A stretch of DNA of 64,000 nt from Luteimonas saliphila (GTDB taxonomy: Bacteria; Pseudomonadota; Gammaproteobacteria; Xanthomonadales; Xanthomonadaceae). The stretch covers positions 460,342 through 524,341 of the forward strand of contig NZ_JAETWA010000042.1 of the NCBI RefSeq assembly GCF_016774335.1, given 5' to 3'. A program made the position numbers and the translations under genes. Below, piece by piece: positions 28,242 to 37,655 of this stretch (its first letter is position 1; the number at the start of each line of letters is the position of its first letter). The notes beneath the pieces are model-generated. The model ran no database searches, was not told the origin of the DNA, and saw nothing but the letters and a program-made list of their open reading frames with translations.

Positions 28242-29026
28242 GCGCCGTTGTCGCCGACGCAACGCCGGTGATCGAGACCCGCGCGCTGCGCAAGGTCTAT
28301 GCCGAGGGCAGCGAGGCGGAAGTGGTTGCGCTCGCCGGCGTCGACCTGCGTATCGCCCGCGGCGAATTCGTGGCGATCATGGGGCCTTCCGGCTCCGGCA
28401 AGTCGACGTTGATGAATCTCATCGGTTGCCTCGACACGCCCACCTCCGGCCAGTACCTGTGCGACGGCGTCGACGTCGCCACCCTCGACCGCGAGCAGTC
28501 GGCGATCCTGCGGCGCGACAAGATCGGCTTCGTGTTCCAGGGCTTCAACCTGTTGTCGCGGATGACCGCCGCGGACAACGTCGCGATGCCGCTGGGTTAC
28601 GCCGGCGTGCCGCCGGCCGAACGCCGCCGCCTGGCGCTGGAGGCGCTCGCGGAAGTAGGACTGGCCGACCGCACCGCGCACCGGCCCAGCGAACTGTCGG
28701 GCGGCCAGCAGCAGCGTGTCGCCATCGCCCGTGCGCTGATCAACCGCCCCGCGATCCTGCTGGCCGACGAGCCGACCGGTGCGCTCGACTCCAGGACCGG
28801 CGAGGAGATCCTGGCGCTGTTCAGGCGCCTGCGCGACGAGGGTCACACGGTGGTGCTCATTACCCACGACCCCGAGGTCGCCGCCTACGCCGACCGCACC
28901 TGCGTGATGCGAGACGGCGAGATGCATGAAGAGCGGGGATTGGGGATCGGGGATTCGGGATTCGAAACCGCACCCGATGCCGCCGCTGTGTCCCACTCCT
29001 CGATTCCGGCTCCCCGCCCCCGATGA
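28238..29026 (+). CDS. MacB/LolD-type ABC transporter ATPase
   Basis: 262 residues from ATG 28238. Walker [11 protein letters not shown] loop VFQGFNLL, signature [15 protein letters not shown], Walker [12 protein letters not shown], switch His in LITHDPEV. It energises the permease encoded next. In this organism MacB is split: ATPase and permease are separate genes, unlike E. coli MacB. The last about 30 residues are unusual because a dispersed GGGATT-rich repeat (28934-28964) is read through before the stop. Confidence 0.9.
   Translation: MSAVVADATPVIETRALRKVYAEGSEAEVVALAGVDLRIARGEFVAIMGPSGSGKSTLMNLIGCLDTPTSGQYLCDGVDVATLDREQSAILRRDKIGFVFQGFNLLSRMTAADNVAMPLGYAGVPPAERRRLALEALAEVGLADRTAHRPSELSGGQQQRVAIARALINRPAILLADEPTGALDSRTGEEILALFRRLRDEGHTVVLITHDPEVAAYADRTCVMRDGEMHEERGLGIGDSGFETAPDAAAVSHSSIPAPRPR
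28934..28964 (+). repeat. GGGGATT-type dispersed repeat inside the ATPase 3' end
   Basis: A run of near-repeats of GGGGATTGGGGATCGGGGAT and GGGATTCG. Sequences of this type are common between genes in Xanthomonadaceae. Here it encodes [10 protein letters not shown] at the C-terminus of the ABC ATPase. Confidence 0.6.
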
Positions 29027-30252
29027 ACTTCGCCGACATCCTGCGTACGGCCCTGTTCGCGTTGCGCGGCAACTGGATGCGCAGCGCGCTGACCTCGCTC
29101 GGCGTGATCATCGGCATCGCCTCGGTGATCGTGATGGTGTCCGTCGGCCAGGGCACACAGTCCGAGATCGACAAGATGGTCGCCGGGCTGGGGTCGCAGC
29201 GTCTGGACATCTCCCCCAACGTCGCCCGCAGCAGCGGCGGCGTGCGCATGAGCGCCAGCAGCTTCTTCACCCTGACCCGGGGCGACGTCGACGCGATCCG
29301 CGGCGAGATCCCGGAAGTGCAGTACATCTCGGGCTCGCTGCGCGGCAGCAGCCAGGTGGTCTACGCCGAACGCAACTGGAACAGCAGCTGGCAGGGCGTC
29401 GATCCGGACTACCTGGTGATCAATGGCTGGACCGTCGAGGAGGGGCTGGGCTTCGACGAGGCAGGGGACGACAAGTCGGTGCTGATCGGCGAGACCGTGC
29501 GCCGCGAACTGTTCGGCGACGAAAGCGGGATCGGCGAGACGATCCGCATCGGCCGGGTGCCGTTGACCGTGATCGGAACGCTGGCCGCCAAGGGGCAGAG
29601 CAGCTGGGGTCGCGACCAGGACGAGGTGGTGATGGTGCCGCTGGAGACCGCGCGGCGCCGGCTCATGGGCTCGATGGGCATGCCGCCGGGCGCGGTGATG
29701 GAAATCTCGCTGGCGGTGTCCAGCGCGGACGACCTGGGCTACGTGCAGGGCGAGATCGAATCGCTGCTGCGCCAGCGCCATCGCATCGCGCCCGGCGCGG
29801 AAGACGATTTCCGGGTGCGCAACATGTCCGAGATCGTGGCCACGCGCACCGCGACGACCCGGCTGATGTCCTGGCTGCTCGGGGCGGTGGCGACCATTTC
29901 GCTGATCGTGGGCGGGATCGGCATCATGAACATCATGCTGGTCTCGGTCACCGAACGCATCCGCGAGATCGGGCTGCGCATGGCGGTCGGCGCCGGGCCG
30001 GCCGACGTGCGTCGCCAGTTCCTGGCCGAGGCGATGCTGCTCTCGCTCGGCGGCGGGGTGATCGGCATCCTGATCGGCATCGCCGGCGCCCTGCTGGTGG
30101 GGCAGTTCAACAGCGAATTGCCGGTGCAACTGGACGGCAAGGTGATCGGCCTGGCGGCGGGATTCTCCATCGCCACCGGTCTGTTCTTCGGCTATTACCC
30201 GGCCAGGAAGGCGAGCCAGCTCGATCCGATCGAGGCCCTGCGGCAGCAATAG
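29023..30252 (+). CDS. macB: MacB-type ABC transporter permease
   Basis: 409 residues from ATG 29023, ATGA overlap with the ATPase gene. First membrane segment in RSALTSLGVIIGIASVIVMV with the following VGQGTQ; a large periplasmic domain (about 45-270); three more C-terminal segments (GAVATISLIVGGIGIMNIML, then two) and the ending YYPARKASQLDPIEALR, all MacB/FtsX hallmarks. With MacA and the ATPase it should export peptides, macrolides or lipids across the envelope. No outer-membrane factor gene is adjacent. Confidence 0.9.
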   Translation: MNFADILRTALFALRGNWMRSALTSLGVIIGIASVIVMVSVGQGTQSEIDKMVAGLGSQRLDISPNVARSSGGVRMSASSFFTLTRGDVDAIRGEIPEVQYISGSLRGSSQVVYAERNWNSSWQGVDPDYLVINGWTVEEGLGFDEAGDDKSVLIGETVRRELFGDESGIGETIRIGRVPLTVIGTLAAKGQSSWGRDQDEVVMVPLETARRRLMGSMGMPPGAVMEISLAVSSADDLGYVQGEIESLLRQRHRIAPGAEDDFRVRNMSEIVATRTATTRLMSWLLGAVATISLIVGGIGIMNIMLVSVTERIREIGLRMAVGAGPADVRRQFLAEAMLLSLGGGVIGILIGIAGALLVGQFNSELPVQLDGKVIGLAAGFSIATGLFFGYYPARKASQLDPIEALRQQ

Positions 30253-30348
30253 GCCGGCGGCCGGCGCGATGGGCGCGGTGCTCGTGCCCTGGCGATGGCG
30301 CCGGGCCGGGCGATGCATGCGCGGCACCACCACGCACGCGCGCCGCGA

Positions 30349-31113
30349 TCACTTCTCCCGCAGGTACGGCGCGACGATCCCGCGCCACAGTGCGTATCCC
30401 TTCGCGTTCATGTGCAGCCGGTCTTCGATGAACAGGCTGGCGTCCGGCTGGCCTTGCGGATCCAGCATCGGCGTGAACACGTCGATGAAGTCGACGCCTT
30501 CGCGCGTCGCCGCCCAGTCGCGGACGAGTGCGTTCGCTTCGCGCTGGAGCGGCAGCTGCGCCACGCGCAGCGGACTGGGCTTGATCGCGATGTAGGCGAT
30601 GCGCAGGTCGGGCAGGTCGCGCCGCAGGCGCTCGACAAGCGCCTGGAAGTCCGACAGCACCTGCGCCGGCGTGCGTCCGGCGTCGATGTCGTTGTCGCCG
30701 GCGTAGATCAGCACCTGGCGCGGCCGGTAACGCGACGCGACCTGTTCGGCGTGCCAGAAAGAATCGCGGACCTCGGAGCCGCCGAAGCCGCGGTTCAGCA
30801 CCGGCACGCCGGCGAAATCCTGCGTCAGGGCCGGCCACAGCCGCACCGATGAGCTGCCGGTGAAGACGACGGGACGCGGTGGCGGCGGCGCCGCCGCATC
30901 CTCCTCGGCGGACCGTGCCATGTCGGCCGTCCAGTCGCGCGAGACGGGATCGGCCGCCGGCGCGTCCATCGGCGCGGACGCGGCCTGTGGGCCGCTGTGG
31001 CATCCGGGCAATGCCGGCAGCGCGATGAGCGCAAAAAGCGGGAGCAGTGCACTGCAGAGCGCCGCAGCGGGTTTCATGGGGCGTTTCGAGGGGCGGGGAA
31101 AGCGGGTCTGCAT
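30349..31113 (-). CDS. SGNH/GDSL-type esterase lipoprotein
   Basis: 254 residues from ATG 31113 (GGAG 5 nt upstream); ATG 31077 is in frame. A signal with lipobox LPGC predicts a lipoprotein. SGNH blocks: VFTGSSSVRLWP (nucleophile Ser), NRGFGGSEVRDS (Gly), IYAGDNDI (Asn) and DRLHMNAKGY (Asp/His pair). Such enzymes hydrolyse esters or acetyl groups; the substrate cannot be told. Convergent with macB. Confidence 0.85.
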   Translation of the reverse strand: MQTRFPRPSKRPMKPAAALCSALLPLFALIALPALPGCHSGPQAASAPMDAPAADPVSRDWTADMARSAEEDAAAPPPPRPVVFTGSSSVRLWPALTQDFAGVPVLNRGFGGSEVRDSFWHAEQVASRYRPRQVLIYAGDNDIDAGRTPAQVLSDFQALVERLRRDLPDLRIAYIAIKPSPLRVAQLPLQREANALVRDWAATREGVDFIDVFTPMLDPQGQPDASLFIEDRLHMNAKGYALWRGIVAPYLREK

Positions 31114-31316
31114 CGTGGCTCCGTTCGGGGGTTCTTCACATGCCGTCGTGACGCGAAAGACGCTGGAATCACGCCTGACTATGGCAAAATTGCGTGGTTG
31201 CGGCGCTGCCGCGCCCCTGAACGCTGCATGCCGTCGTCCCTGTCGCAGTCTCCGCCCGGTGCCGCCGGTGGCCGCCCCGGGGATCCAGGTCCGGGCGCGC
31301 GGCAACGGGCTTGATC

Positions 31317-31697
31317 ATGGCCGACGAAACCGGCCACCTGCCGCGCCGTCCCGCGCGCATCCTGATGGCGACCATCTGGTCGCTGCAGGGGCTGCGGGCG
31401 GCCTGGTTGCACGAATCCTCGTTCCGGCTGGAAGTGTATCTGCTGGCGGTGCTGGGCCCGCTGGCGCTGTGGCTGGGCGACGACGGGATCGAGCGCGCAC
31501 TGTTGCTGGGCAGCTGCCTGCTGGTGCTCGCGGTGGAACTGCTCAATTCCGCGATCGAGGCGGTGATCGAACGTTACGGCCCGGAGCACCACGAACTGGC
31601 CGGCCGCGCCAAGGACATGGGATCGGCGGCGGTGTTCGTGACCATGTTGAACGTGCTGCTGGTGTGGGGACTGGTTCTGCTCCCGCGCTGGCTGTAG
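31317..31697 (+). CDS. dgkA: diacylglycerol kinase
   Basis: 126 residues from ATG 31317 (an in-frame TTG at 31311 adds two). Three membrane segments and the signature ELLNSAIEAVIER match prokaryotic DgkA, which phosphorylates diacylglycerol left from membrane-derived glycan synthesis. Length is typical. Confidence 0.92.
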   Translation: MADETGHLPRRPARILMATIWSLQGLRAAWLHESSFRLEVYLLAVLGPLALWLGDDGIERALLLGSCLLVLAVELLNSAIEAVIERYGPEHHELAGRAKDMGSAAVFVTMLNVLLVWGLVLLPRWL

Positions 31698-31722
31698 CCA
31701 AGACACAAGAGGAAGTCGATAC

Positions 31723-32460
31723 ATGCTGGAGATGTTGAGCGATCCGCAGGTGTGGATCCTGTTGCTGACCCTGAGCACGATCGAGATCGTGCTGGGCATC
31801 GACAACCTGGTGTTCATCTCGATCGCGGTCAGCAGGCTGCCGCCGGAGCGCCGCGAGTTCGCGCGCAAGTTCGGCATCGCCGTCGCCTGCATCACCCGCA
31901 TCGCGCTGCTGCTCACGCTGGCGTGGCTGGCCGGCCTGACCACCGACCTGTTCGTGCTGCTGGGACAGGGCATATCGGTCCGCGACCTGGTGCTGATCCT
32001 GGGCGGCGTGTTCCTGCTGGTGAAGGGCGCGCTGGAGATGCGCGAGATGATCGGCGGCAGCCATGACGACGGCAGCCCGGCGGCGAAGGCGGCCGTGTCC
32101 TTCGGTGGCGTGATCGCGCAGATCGCCGTGATCGACATCGTGTTCTCGCTCGATTCGGTCATCGCCGCGGTGGGCATGGCCGGCGACTACGTGCCGGTGA
32201 TGGTGACCGCGATCCTGGTCGCGGTCAGCGTGATGCTGCTGGCGGCGCGTCCGCTCGGCCAGTTCATCGACGCCAACCCGACGGTCAAGATGCTGGCATT
32301 GGCCTTCATCCTGCTGATCGGCGCCTATCTGCTGCTGGAAGGCTTCGACGTGCATATTCCCAAGGGCTACATCTACGGGTCGATGGGCTTCTCGGTGCTG
32401 GTCGAAGTGCTGAACCTGTGGGCCAAGCGCAACGCGCGCAGGCGGGGCGAGACGTTCTGA
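31723..32460 (+). CDS. TerC-family integral membrane protein
   Basis: 245 residues from ATG 31723 with GGAAG upstream. About seven membrane segments; conserved acidic motifs [14 protein letters not shown] and [17 protein letters not shown] mark the TerC/YgdQ family. Members are implicated in metal-ion (Mn2+) efflux, including metalation of exported enzymes. It starts 25 nt after dgkA, so may share its transcript. Confidence 0.9.
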   Translation: MLEMLSDPQVWILLLTLSTIEIVLGIDNLVFISIAVSRLPPERREFARKFGIAVACITRIALLLTLAWLAGLTTDLFVLLGQGISVRDLVLILGGVFLLVKGALEMREMIGGSHDDGSPAAKAAVSFGGVIAQIAVIDIVFSLDSVIAAVGMAGDYVPVMVTAILVAVSVMLLAARPLGQFIDANPTVKMLALAFILLIGAYLLLEGFDVHIPKGYIYGSMGFSVLVEVLNLWAKRNARRRGETF

Positions 32461-32657
32461 GGCGGTGCTGCGCGGGTCGCCGCCGCGGCTGGCGTATCGG
32501 CGGTGGACGAGGCGCCCGCGCCCCCCGGACGGTGCGACCCGCTCGCTCGCAGGAGCGTCGTCGCGAGCGCGGCGCGGCACCGGCGGCGGCCACGCCCGCC
32601 GCCCGGGCAGCGGCTCGGGCACAATAGGCGCTCGTCCCTCGAGGAACGGCCCGCTTC

Positions 32658-33560
32658 ATGATTCATCTCCACCAGATCGATCCCGTCGCGATCCAGTTCC
32701 CGGCGTTCGAGTTGTTCGGCCGCACCTTCCAGCCGGCGATCCACTGGTACGGGATCATGTACCTGTTGGCGTTCCTCACCGCCTGGTGGCTGGGCAGGCG
32801 CCGGGTCGCGGCGGGGCGCCTGCCGGCCGTCGACGCCAATGCGTTCGGCGATCTGCTGTTCTACGGCATGCTCGGCGTCGTCCTCGGCGGGCGCCTGGGC
32901 TACGTACTGTTCTACGCCTTCCCCGACCTGCTGCGCGATCCGCTGATGCTGCTGCGGGTGTGGGACGGCGGCATGAGCTTCCACGGCGGCCTGATCGGAG
33001 TGCTGGTCGCGTCCTGGCTGTGGTCTCGCCGGCACAGGCTGCATTTCTTCGACACCATGGATTTCGTCGCCCCGCTGGTGCCGGCGGGTCTGGGCTTCGG
33101 GCGCCTGGGCAACTACATCGGCGCCGAGCTGTGGGGCAAGTACACCCAGGCCGGCTGGGGCGTGGTGTTCCCGACCGACCCGCAACTGCTGGGCAGGAGC
33201 GCGGAACAGCTGCAGGCGCAGTTCGCGTCCGGTGCGCTCGATTCGCTCGCGCGGCATCCCTCGCAGCTGTATCAGGCTTTCCTCGAGGGGCTGGTGATGT
33301 TCGTCGTGCTGTGGCTGTATTCGTCGAAGCCGCGTCCGCGCTACGCGGTGGCCGGACTGTTCGCGCTGCTGTACGGCGTGTTCCGCTTCGGCGTGGAGTT
33401 CGTGCGCGTCCCCGACGCGGACATCGGCTACCTGGCCTTCGGCTGGCTGACGATGGGGCAGGTGCTGTCGCTGCCGCTGATCGCGCTGGGACTGTTCTGG
33501 CTGTGGAAGTCGCGCAGCGCGCCGACGCTGCAGCCGGCGATCGCCGGAGGCAAGGCATGA
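32658..33560 (+). CDS. lgt: prolipoprotein diacylglyceryl transferase
   Basis: 300 residues from ATG 32658. Multiple membrane segments; [21 protein letters not shown], the catalytic-region His in GGMSFHGG, the signature [14 protein letters not shown] and [13 protein letters not shown]. It attaches diacylglycerol to the lipobox Cys of preprolipoproteins. The 197-bp upstream gap shows no gene. Overlaps thyA by ATGA. Confidence 0.96.
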   Translation: MIHLHQIDPVAIQFPAFELFGRTFQPAIHWYGIMYLLAFLTAWWLGRRRVAAGRLPAVDANAFGDLLFYGMLGVVLGGRLGYVLFYAFPDLLRDPLMLLRVWDGGMSFHGGLIGVLVASWLWSRRHRLHFFDTMDFVAPLVPAGLGFGRLGNYIGAELWGKYTQAGWGVVFPTDPQLLGRSAEQLQAQFASGALDSLARHPSQLYQAFLEGLVMFVVLWLYSSKPRPRYAVAGLFALLYGVFRFGVEFVRVPDADIGYLAFGWLTMGQVLSLPLIALGLFWLWKSRSAPTLQPAIAGGKA

Positions 33561-34351
33561 AGCAGTACCTGGAACTGCTGCACCACGTGCTCGAGCACGG
33601 CGCGGAGAAGTCGGATCGTACCGGTACCGGTACGCGTAGCGTGTTCGGCTGGCAGATGCGCTTCGACCTTCGCGAGGGCTTCCCGCTGGTCACCACGAAG
33701 AAGCTGCACCTGCGCTCGATCATCCACGAGCTGCTGTGGTTCCTGAAGGGCGAGACCAATATCGCCTACCTCAAGGAGCACAAGGTCGGTATCTGGGACG
33801 AGTGGGCCGATGCGGACGGCGAGCTCGGCCCGGTCTATGGCCGGCAATGGCGGCACTGGCCCGACGGCAAGGGCGGGCACATCGACCAGATGCAGTGGCT
33901 GGTCGACGAGATCCGGCGCAACCCGGATTCGCGCCGGCTGGTGGTCAGCGCCTGGAACGTGACCGAACTGCCGCAGATGGCGCTGATGCCCTGCCATTCG
34001 CTGTTCCAGTTCTACGTGGTCGACGGCAGGCTCAGCTGCCAGCTCTACCAGCGCAGCGGCGACATCTTCCTCGGCGTGCCGTTCAACATCGCAAGCTACG
34101 CGCTGCTCACCCACATGGTGGCGCAGGCGACCGGGCTCGGTGTCGGCGATTTCGTCCACACGCTCGGCGACGCGCACCTGTACTCGAACCATTACGAGCA
34201 GGCGCGCGAACAGCTGTCGCGCGCGCCGCGGCCATTGCCGAGAGTGCAGCTCGACCCCGAGGTGACCGACCTGTTCGCCTTCACCTTCGACGACATCGCG
34301 ATCCACGGCTACGACCCGCATCCGGCGATCCGGGCGCCGGTGGCCGTTTGA
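33557..34351 (+). CDS. thyA: thymidylate synthase
   Basis: 264 residues from ATG 33557, coupled to lgt. Landmarks: [31 protein letters not shown], catalytic Cys in [30 protein letters not shown]. It converts dUMP to dTMP using methylene-THF. The lgt-thyA-folA order matches many gammaproteobacteria. Confidence 0.97.
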   Translation: MKQYLELLHHVLEHGAEKSDRTGTGTRSVFGWQMRFDLREGFPLVTTKKLHLRSIIHELLWFLKGETNIAYLKEHKVGIWDEWADADGELGPVYGRQWRHWPDGKGGHIDQMQWLVDEIRRNPDSRRLVVSAWNVTELPQMALMPCHSLFQFYVVDGRLSCQLYQRSGDIFLGVPFNIASYALLTHMVAQATGLGVGDFVHTLGDAHLYSNHYEQAREQLSRAPRPLPRVQLDPEVTDLFAFTFDDIAIHGYDPHPAIRAPVAV

Positions 34352-34370
34352 GCAGCGGTATCCCCGTGTC

Positions 34371-34976
34371 GTGGCGCGTGGACCCGAGGTGACAGCGTTC
34401 GCTACGGATGCGAGGAGTGGGCCTGCCGATGCGTCGCCCGGCCCCGTTCCCGGCCTGGTTCTGGTCGTCGCATTCGACCGCAATCGCGCCATCGGCAGGC
34501 GCAACGCCTTGCCCTGGCACCTGCCGGACGATCTCAGGCGCTTCAAGGCGCTGACGCTGGGCAAGCCGCTTCTGATGGGCCGCAAGACCGCGGAGTCCCT
34601 GGGCCGCGCGCTGCCGGGCCGGCTGAACCTGGTGCTCAGCCGAAGCCCGCGCGTGCCGTTCGACGGCATGCACCCGGTCGCCTCCCTGGACGACGCGCTG
34701 CGGATCGCATCGGGAGAGGGCGCGCGCGAACTGTGCGTGATCGGCGGCGCGCAGATCTACGCGCTGGCGCTGCCACGCGCGGTGAAGCTGCACGCGACCC
34801 ACGTCGATACCGTGGTCGATGGTGCGGACGCATTCTTCCCGCCGTACGACGTCGCCCGCTGGCAGCCATTGGCACGCGAGTACCATGCCGCCGATGCCAG
34901 GCACGCATTCGCATTCGAGTTCGTCGACTACGTGCGTGTGGATGAAGACGCCGACGCGGCACCGGTCGACGCCTGA
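34371..34976 (+). CDS. folA: dihydrofolate reductase
   Basis: 201 residues if GTG 34371 is used; GTG 34389 is also in frame. Core motifs: VVAFDRNRAIGRRNALPWHL, DDLRRFKALTLGKPLLMGRKT, VIGGAQIYALAL. It reduces dihydrofolate formed by ThyA. The core begins about residue 28, so there is an N-terminal extension of about 25 residues compared with typical enzymes; the true start is uncertain because no ATG precedes the core. Convergent with apaH, as in E. coli. Confidence 0.92.
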   Translation: MARGPEVTAFATDARSGPADASPGPVPGLVLVVAFDRNRAIGRRNALPWHLPDDLRRFKALTLGKPLLMGRKTAESLGRALPGRLNLVLSRSPRVPFDGMHPVASLDDALRIASGEGARELCVIGGAQIYALALPRAVKLHATHVDTVVDGADAFFPPYDVARWQPLAREYHAADARHAFAFEFVDYVRVDEDADAAPVDA

Positions 34977-35018
34977 AGGGAATTCTCCCGGCGCGCCACG
35001 CCACCGCCGTCGGCGGGT

Positions 35019-35864
35019 TCAACCTGACGACTTCGCCGGTGGCGAGACGTCGCGACCCGGCACCTGCACGATCCGCAGGTCGTCGCTGTCGAGCTGGAGC
35101 GCGGTGAGCCTGCCGCCCCAGACCGCACCCGTGTCCAGCGCGTGCACGCCGTGGCCGATGAACAGGCCCAGCGTCGACCAGTGGCCGCAGACGATCTTCA
35201 GGTCGCGTTCGGCGCGGCCGGGGACCTCGTACCACGGATACAGGCCGGGCTGCTGCGTGCCGGGCGCGCCCTTCTCCTCGAACGCGATGCGCCCGCGGGG
35301 CGAGCAGTAGCGCATGCGCGTGAATACGTTGATGATCGCACGGTCGCGGTCGGGGCCGGTCAGGCGCGGCGACCACGCCGGGCGATCGCCGTACATGTTC
35401 TTCAGGAGCTTGCGCGCGCCATCGCCGGCGAGCCTGCGTTCCACTTCGCGCGCATGCTGTTCGGCCAACTGCGTGGTCCACTTCGGCGCCAGGCCGGCAT
35501 GCACCATCAGCCAGCCCAGGCTGCGGTCGACGTGCAGCAGCGGTTGCACCCGCAGCCAGTCCAGCAGCACATCGCGGTCCTGCGCGAAGAGCACGCCCTG
35601 CAGGTCGGCGTTGACCTTGCGCTGTTCGGGTTCGCTGCGCTCGGCGATGGCGAGCAGCGACAGGTCGTGGTTGCCGAGCACGGTCACCGCGTTGTCGCGC
35701 AGCGAGTGCACCAGCCGCAGCGTCTGCACCGATTCGCCGCCGCGGTTCACGAGGTCGCCGCAGAACCACAGGCGGTCGCGCGCCGGGTCGAAGCGCAGCT
35801 TCTCCAGCAGCCGTTGCGTCGGGCCATAGCAGCCCTGCAGGTCTCCGATCGCCCAGACGGCCAT
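35019..35864 (-). CDS. apaH: diadenosine tetraphosphatase ApaH
   Basis: 281 residues from ATG 35864. Metallophosphatase motifs: IGDLQGC, FCGDLVNRGGES, VLGNHDLSLL, MVHAGLAPKW and CGHWSTLGL. It cleaves Ap4A symmetrically to two ADP and also removes Np4 caps. Lies 18 nt after apaG. Confidence 0.96.
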   Translation of the reverse strand: MAVWAIGDLQGCYGPTQRLLEKLRFDPARDRLWFCGDLVNRGGESVQTLRLVHSLRDNAVTVLGNHDLSLLAIAERSEPEQRKVNADLQGVLFAQDRDVLLDWLRVQPLLHVDRSLGWLMVHAGLAPKWTTQLAEQHAREVERRLAGDGARKLLKNMYGDRPAWSPRLTGPDRDRAIINVFTRMRYCSPRGRIAFEEKGAPGTQQPGLYPWYEVPGRAERDLKIVCGHWSTLGLFIGHGVHALDTGAVWGGRLTALQLDSDDLRIVQVPGRDVSPPAKSSG

Positions 35865-35882
35865 GCGCGTCGCGGACCCGGC

Positions 35883-36266
35883 TCAGTGCAGCGTGCGCGG
35901 CACGGCGAGTGTGAACGGCGGGATCGGCGCGTCGAAGCGCGTGCCGTCGTCGCCGACCATGTCGTACTTGCCCTCCATCGTGCCGACCGCGGTGGGCAGG
36001 GTCGCGCCGGAGGTGTAGGTGAACTGGTCGCCCGGCTCCAGCCGGGGCTGTTCTCCGACCACCCCGTCGCCGCGCACTTCCTCGACCCGGCCATTGGCAT
36101 CGGTGATGATCCAGTGCCGCGAAACCAGCTGCGCAGGCAAGCGACCGAGGTTGCGGATGCGGATCGTATAGGCGAACACGTAGCGGTCGTCGTCCGGCTC
36201 CGATTCCTCGTCGAGGAACTGCGTCGCGATCTGGATTTCGAGGCTGTAGTCGGCGGCTTCGTTCAT
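35883..36266 (-). CDS. apaG: ApaG/CorD protein
   Basis: 127 residues from ATG 36266. Motifs [44 protein letters not shown] and [10 protein letters not shown] are characteristic. A fibronectin-like fold of unclear function, linked to Co2+ resistance. Between ksgA and apaH as in enterics. Confidence 0.95.
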   Translation of the reverse strand: MNEAADYSLEIQIATQFLDEESEPDDDRYVFAYTIRIRNLGRLPAQLVSRHWIITDANGRVEEVRGDGVVGEQPRLEPGDQFTYTSGATLPTAVGTMEGKYDMVGDDGTRFDAPIPPFTLAVPRTLH

Positions 36267-36309
36267 GCGCCCAGTGTATGCGCTGGCCGTGAACGGTTCG
36301 AGTAGAACG

Positions 36310-36328
36310 CGCCGGCACCCTGCCGGCG
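36310..36328. other. hairpin in the ksgA-apaG intergenic region
   Basis: CGCCGGCA, 3-nt loop CCC, TGCCGGCG: an 8-bp perfect stem without a T tract, in the 172-bp gap between ksgA and apaG on the same strand. It could be a processing or attenuation site. Confidence 0.45.
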
Positions 36329-36438
36329 TCGCCTGTCGAGCCGGTGGCGGCCAATCGCCGGTGCGCGCGCCCTGGCAAGCGAGCGCTCCGTCGATCCCTT
36401 CGGAAATACCGGGGACGCTCGTCGCCGGTTGCAGGCGC

Positions 36439-37227
36439 CTAGGGCGCCGAGAGGAGGTTGGCCAGGCGCACGAAGTCGGCGACCGCAAGCTGTTCGGCGC
36501 GCGCCTGCGGATCGATCCCGGCGGCGCGGATCGCGGCCTCGTCGCAGCGCCTCGACAGCGCGTTGCGCAGGGTCTTGCGACGCTGGCCGAAGGCGTCGCG
36601 GACCACCGCGGCGAAGCACGGCGGGGCGACGATGCCGACGCTGGCCGGCGGTCGCGGCACCAGCCGCACTACCGCGGAATCCACTCTCGGCGGCGGCCGG
36701 AACGCCCCCGGGCCAACGGTGAACAGGGCCGTCACCTCGCACCAGGCCTGCAGCATCACGCTCAGGCGGCCGTAGACCTTGCTGCCCGGCGCCGCGGCCA
36801 TGCGCTCGACCACCTCCCTCTGCAGCATGAAATGCATGTCGCGCACCGCCGCGGCATGGTCGAGCGCGTGGAACAGGATCGGCGAGGACAGGTTGTAGGG
36901 CAGGTTGCCGACCAGGCGGATCGGCGCGCCGCCCGCCAGCGCGGTGAAGTCGACGTCGAGCACGTTGGCATGCAACAGCGTCAGTTCGCCATGGGCGCGC
37001 GCGGCCGCGGCCAGCGGGGCGAGCAGGTCGCGATCGAACTCGATTGCGGTCAGCGCGCCGTGCCGGTCGAGCAGCGGGAAGGTCATCGCACCCTGGCCGG
37101 GTCCGATCTCGACGATGCGGTCGCCGGGTTTCGGATCGAGCGCGAGGATGATCTTCTCGACCACCCCGCGCTCGTGCAGGAAATGCTGCCCCAGCGATTT
37201 TTTGGCCGGCCCGCTGAAACCGCTCAC
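36439..37227 (-). CDS. ksgA: 16S rRNA dimethyladenosine transferase
   Basis: 262 residues from GTG 37227; GTGA overlap with the upstream csaA stop. Landmarks: [47 protein letters not shown] (NLPY catalytic motif). It dimethylates A1518 and A1519 of 16S rRNA. Part of the lptD-to-apaH cluster. Confidence 0.96.
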   Translation of the reverse strand: MSGFSGPAKKSLGQHFLHERGVVEKIILALDPKPGDRIVEIGPGQGAMTFPLLDRHGALTAIEFDRDLLAPLAAAARAHGELTLLHANVLDVDFTALAGGAPIRLVGNLPYNLSSPILFHALDHAAAVRDMHFMLQREVVERMAAAPGSKVYGRLSVMLQAWCEVTALFTVGPGAFRPPPRVDSAVVRLVPRPPASVGIVAPPCFAAVVRDAFGQRRKTLRNALSRRCDEAAIRAAGIDPQARAEQLAVADFVRLANLLSAP

Positions 37228-37562
37228 AGCAGCCTGGTCCCGGGCGGGACGTCGCGGTCGGGCACGCACAGGGCGACCCGGCCCTGGTCGTCGTGGAAGC
37301 CGGTGACCAGGCATTGCGACATCAACGGACCGATCTGCTTGTCCGGGAAGTTCACCACGCCCACCACCAGTCGTCCGACGAGTTCCTCGGGCGTGTACAG
37401 CGCCGTGAGCTGGGCGCTCGACTTGCGGATGCCGACCTCGGGACCGAAGTCGACCTCGAGCACGTAAGCCGGCTTGCGCGCTTCGGCGAACACGCGCGCC
37501 GACCGCACGCGGCCGACACGCAGCTCGACCTTCATGAAGTCGTTCCAGTCGATGGTGGGCAT
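37224..37562 (-). CDS. csaA: CsaA-like tRNA-binding domain protein
   Basis: 112 residues from ATG 37562. An OB-fold EMAP/TRBP domain: DWNDFMKVELRVGRVRSARV, KPAYVLEVDFGPEVGIRKSS, VVNFPDKQIGPLMSQCLV. CsaA binds tRNA and has been reported as an export-related chaperone in Bacillus. Inserted between pdxA and ksgA, which are neighbours in E. coli, and coupled to ksgA by a 4-nt overlap. Confidence 0.88.
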   Translation of the reverse strand: MPTIDWNDFMKVELRVGRVRSARVFAEARKPAYVLEVDFGPEVGIRKSSAQLTALYTPEELVGRLVVGVVNFPDKQIGPLMSQCLVTGFHDDQGRVALCVPDRDVPPGTRLL

Positions 37563-37655
37563 GGGGCGGGATGGCGTGGGGGTGGGAGCGGGAGCCTACC
37601 GCGTTTGCCGCCCCGCGCGCAGCGGGACAGCGGCCTGCCGCACCGCGCCGGACGC

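Noticed and set aside
36267..36438. possible tRNA remnant (GTTCGAGTAGAACGCG) near apaG
   Set aside because: No cloverleaf can be drawn around it; only a short hairpin is present.
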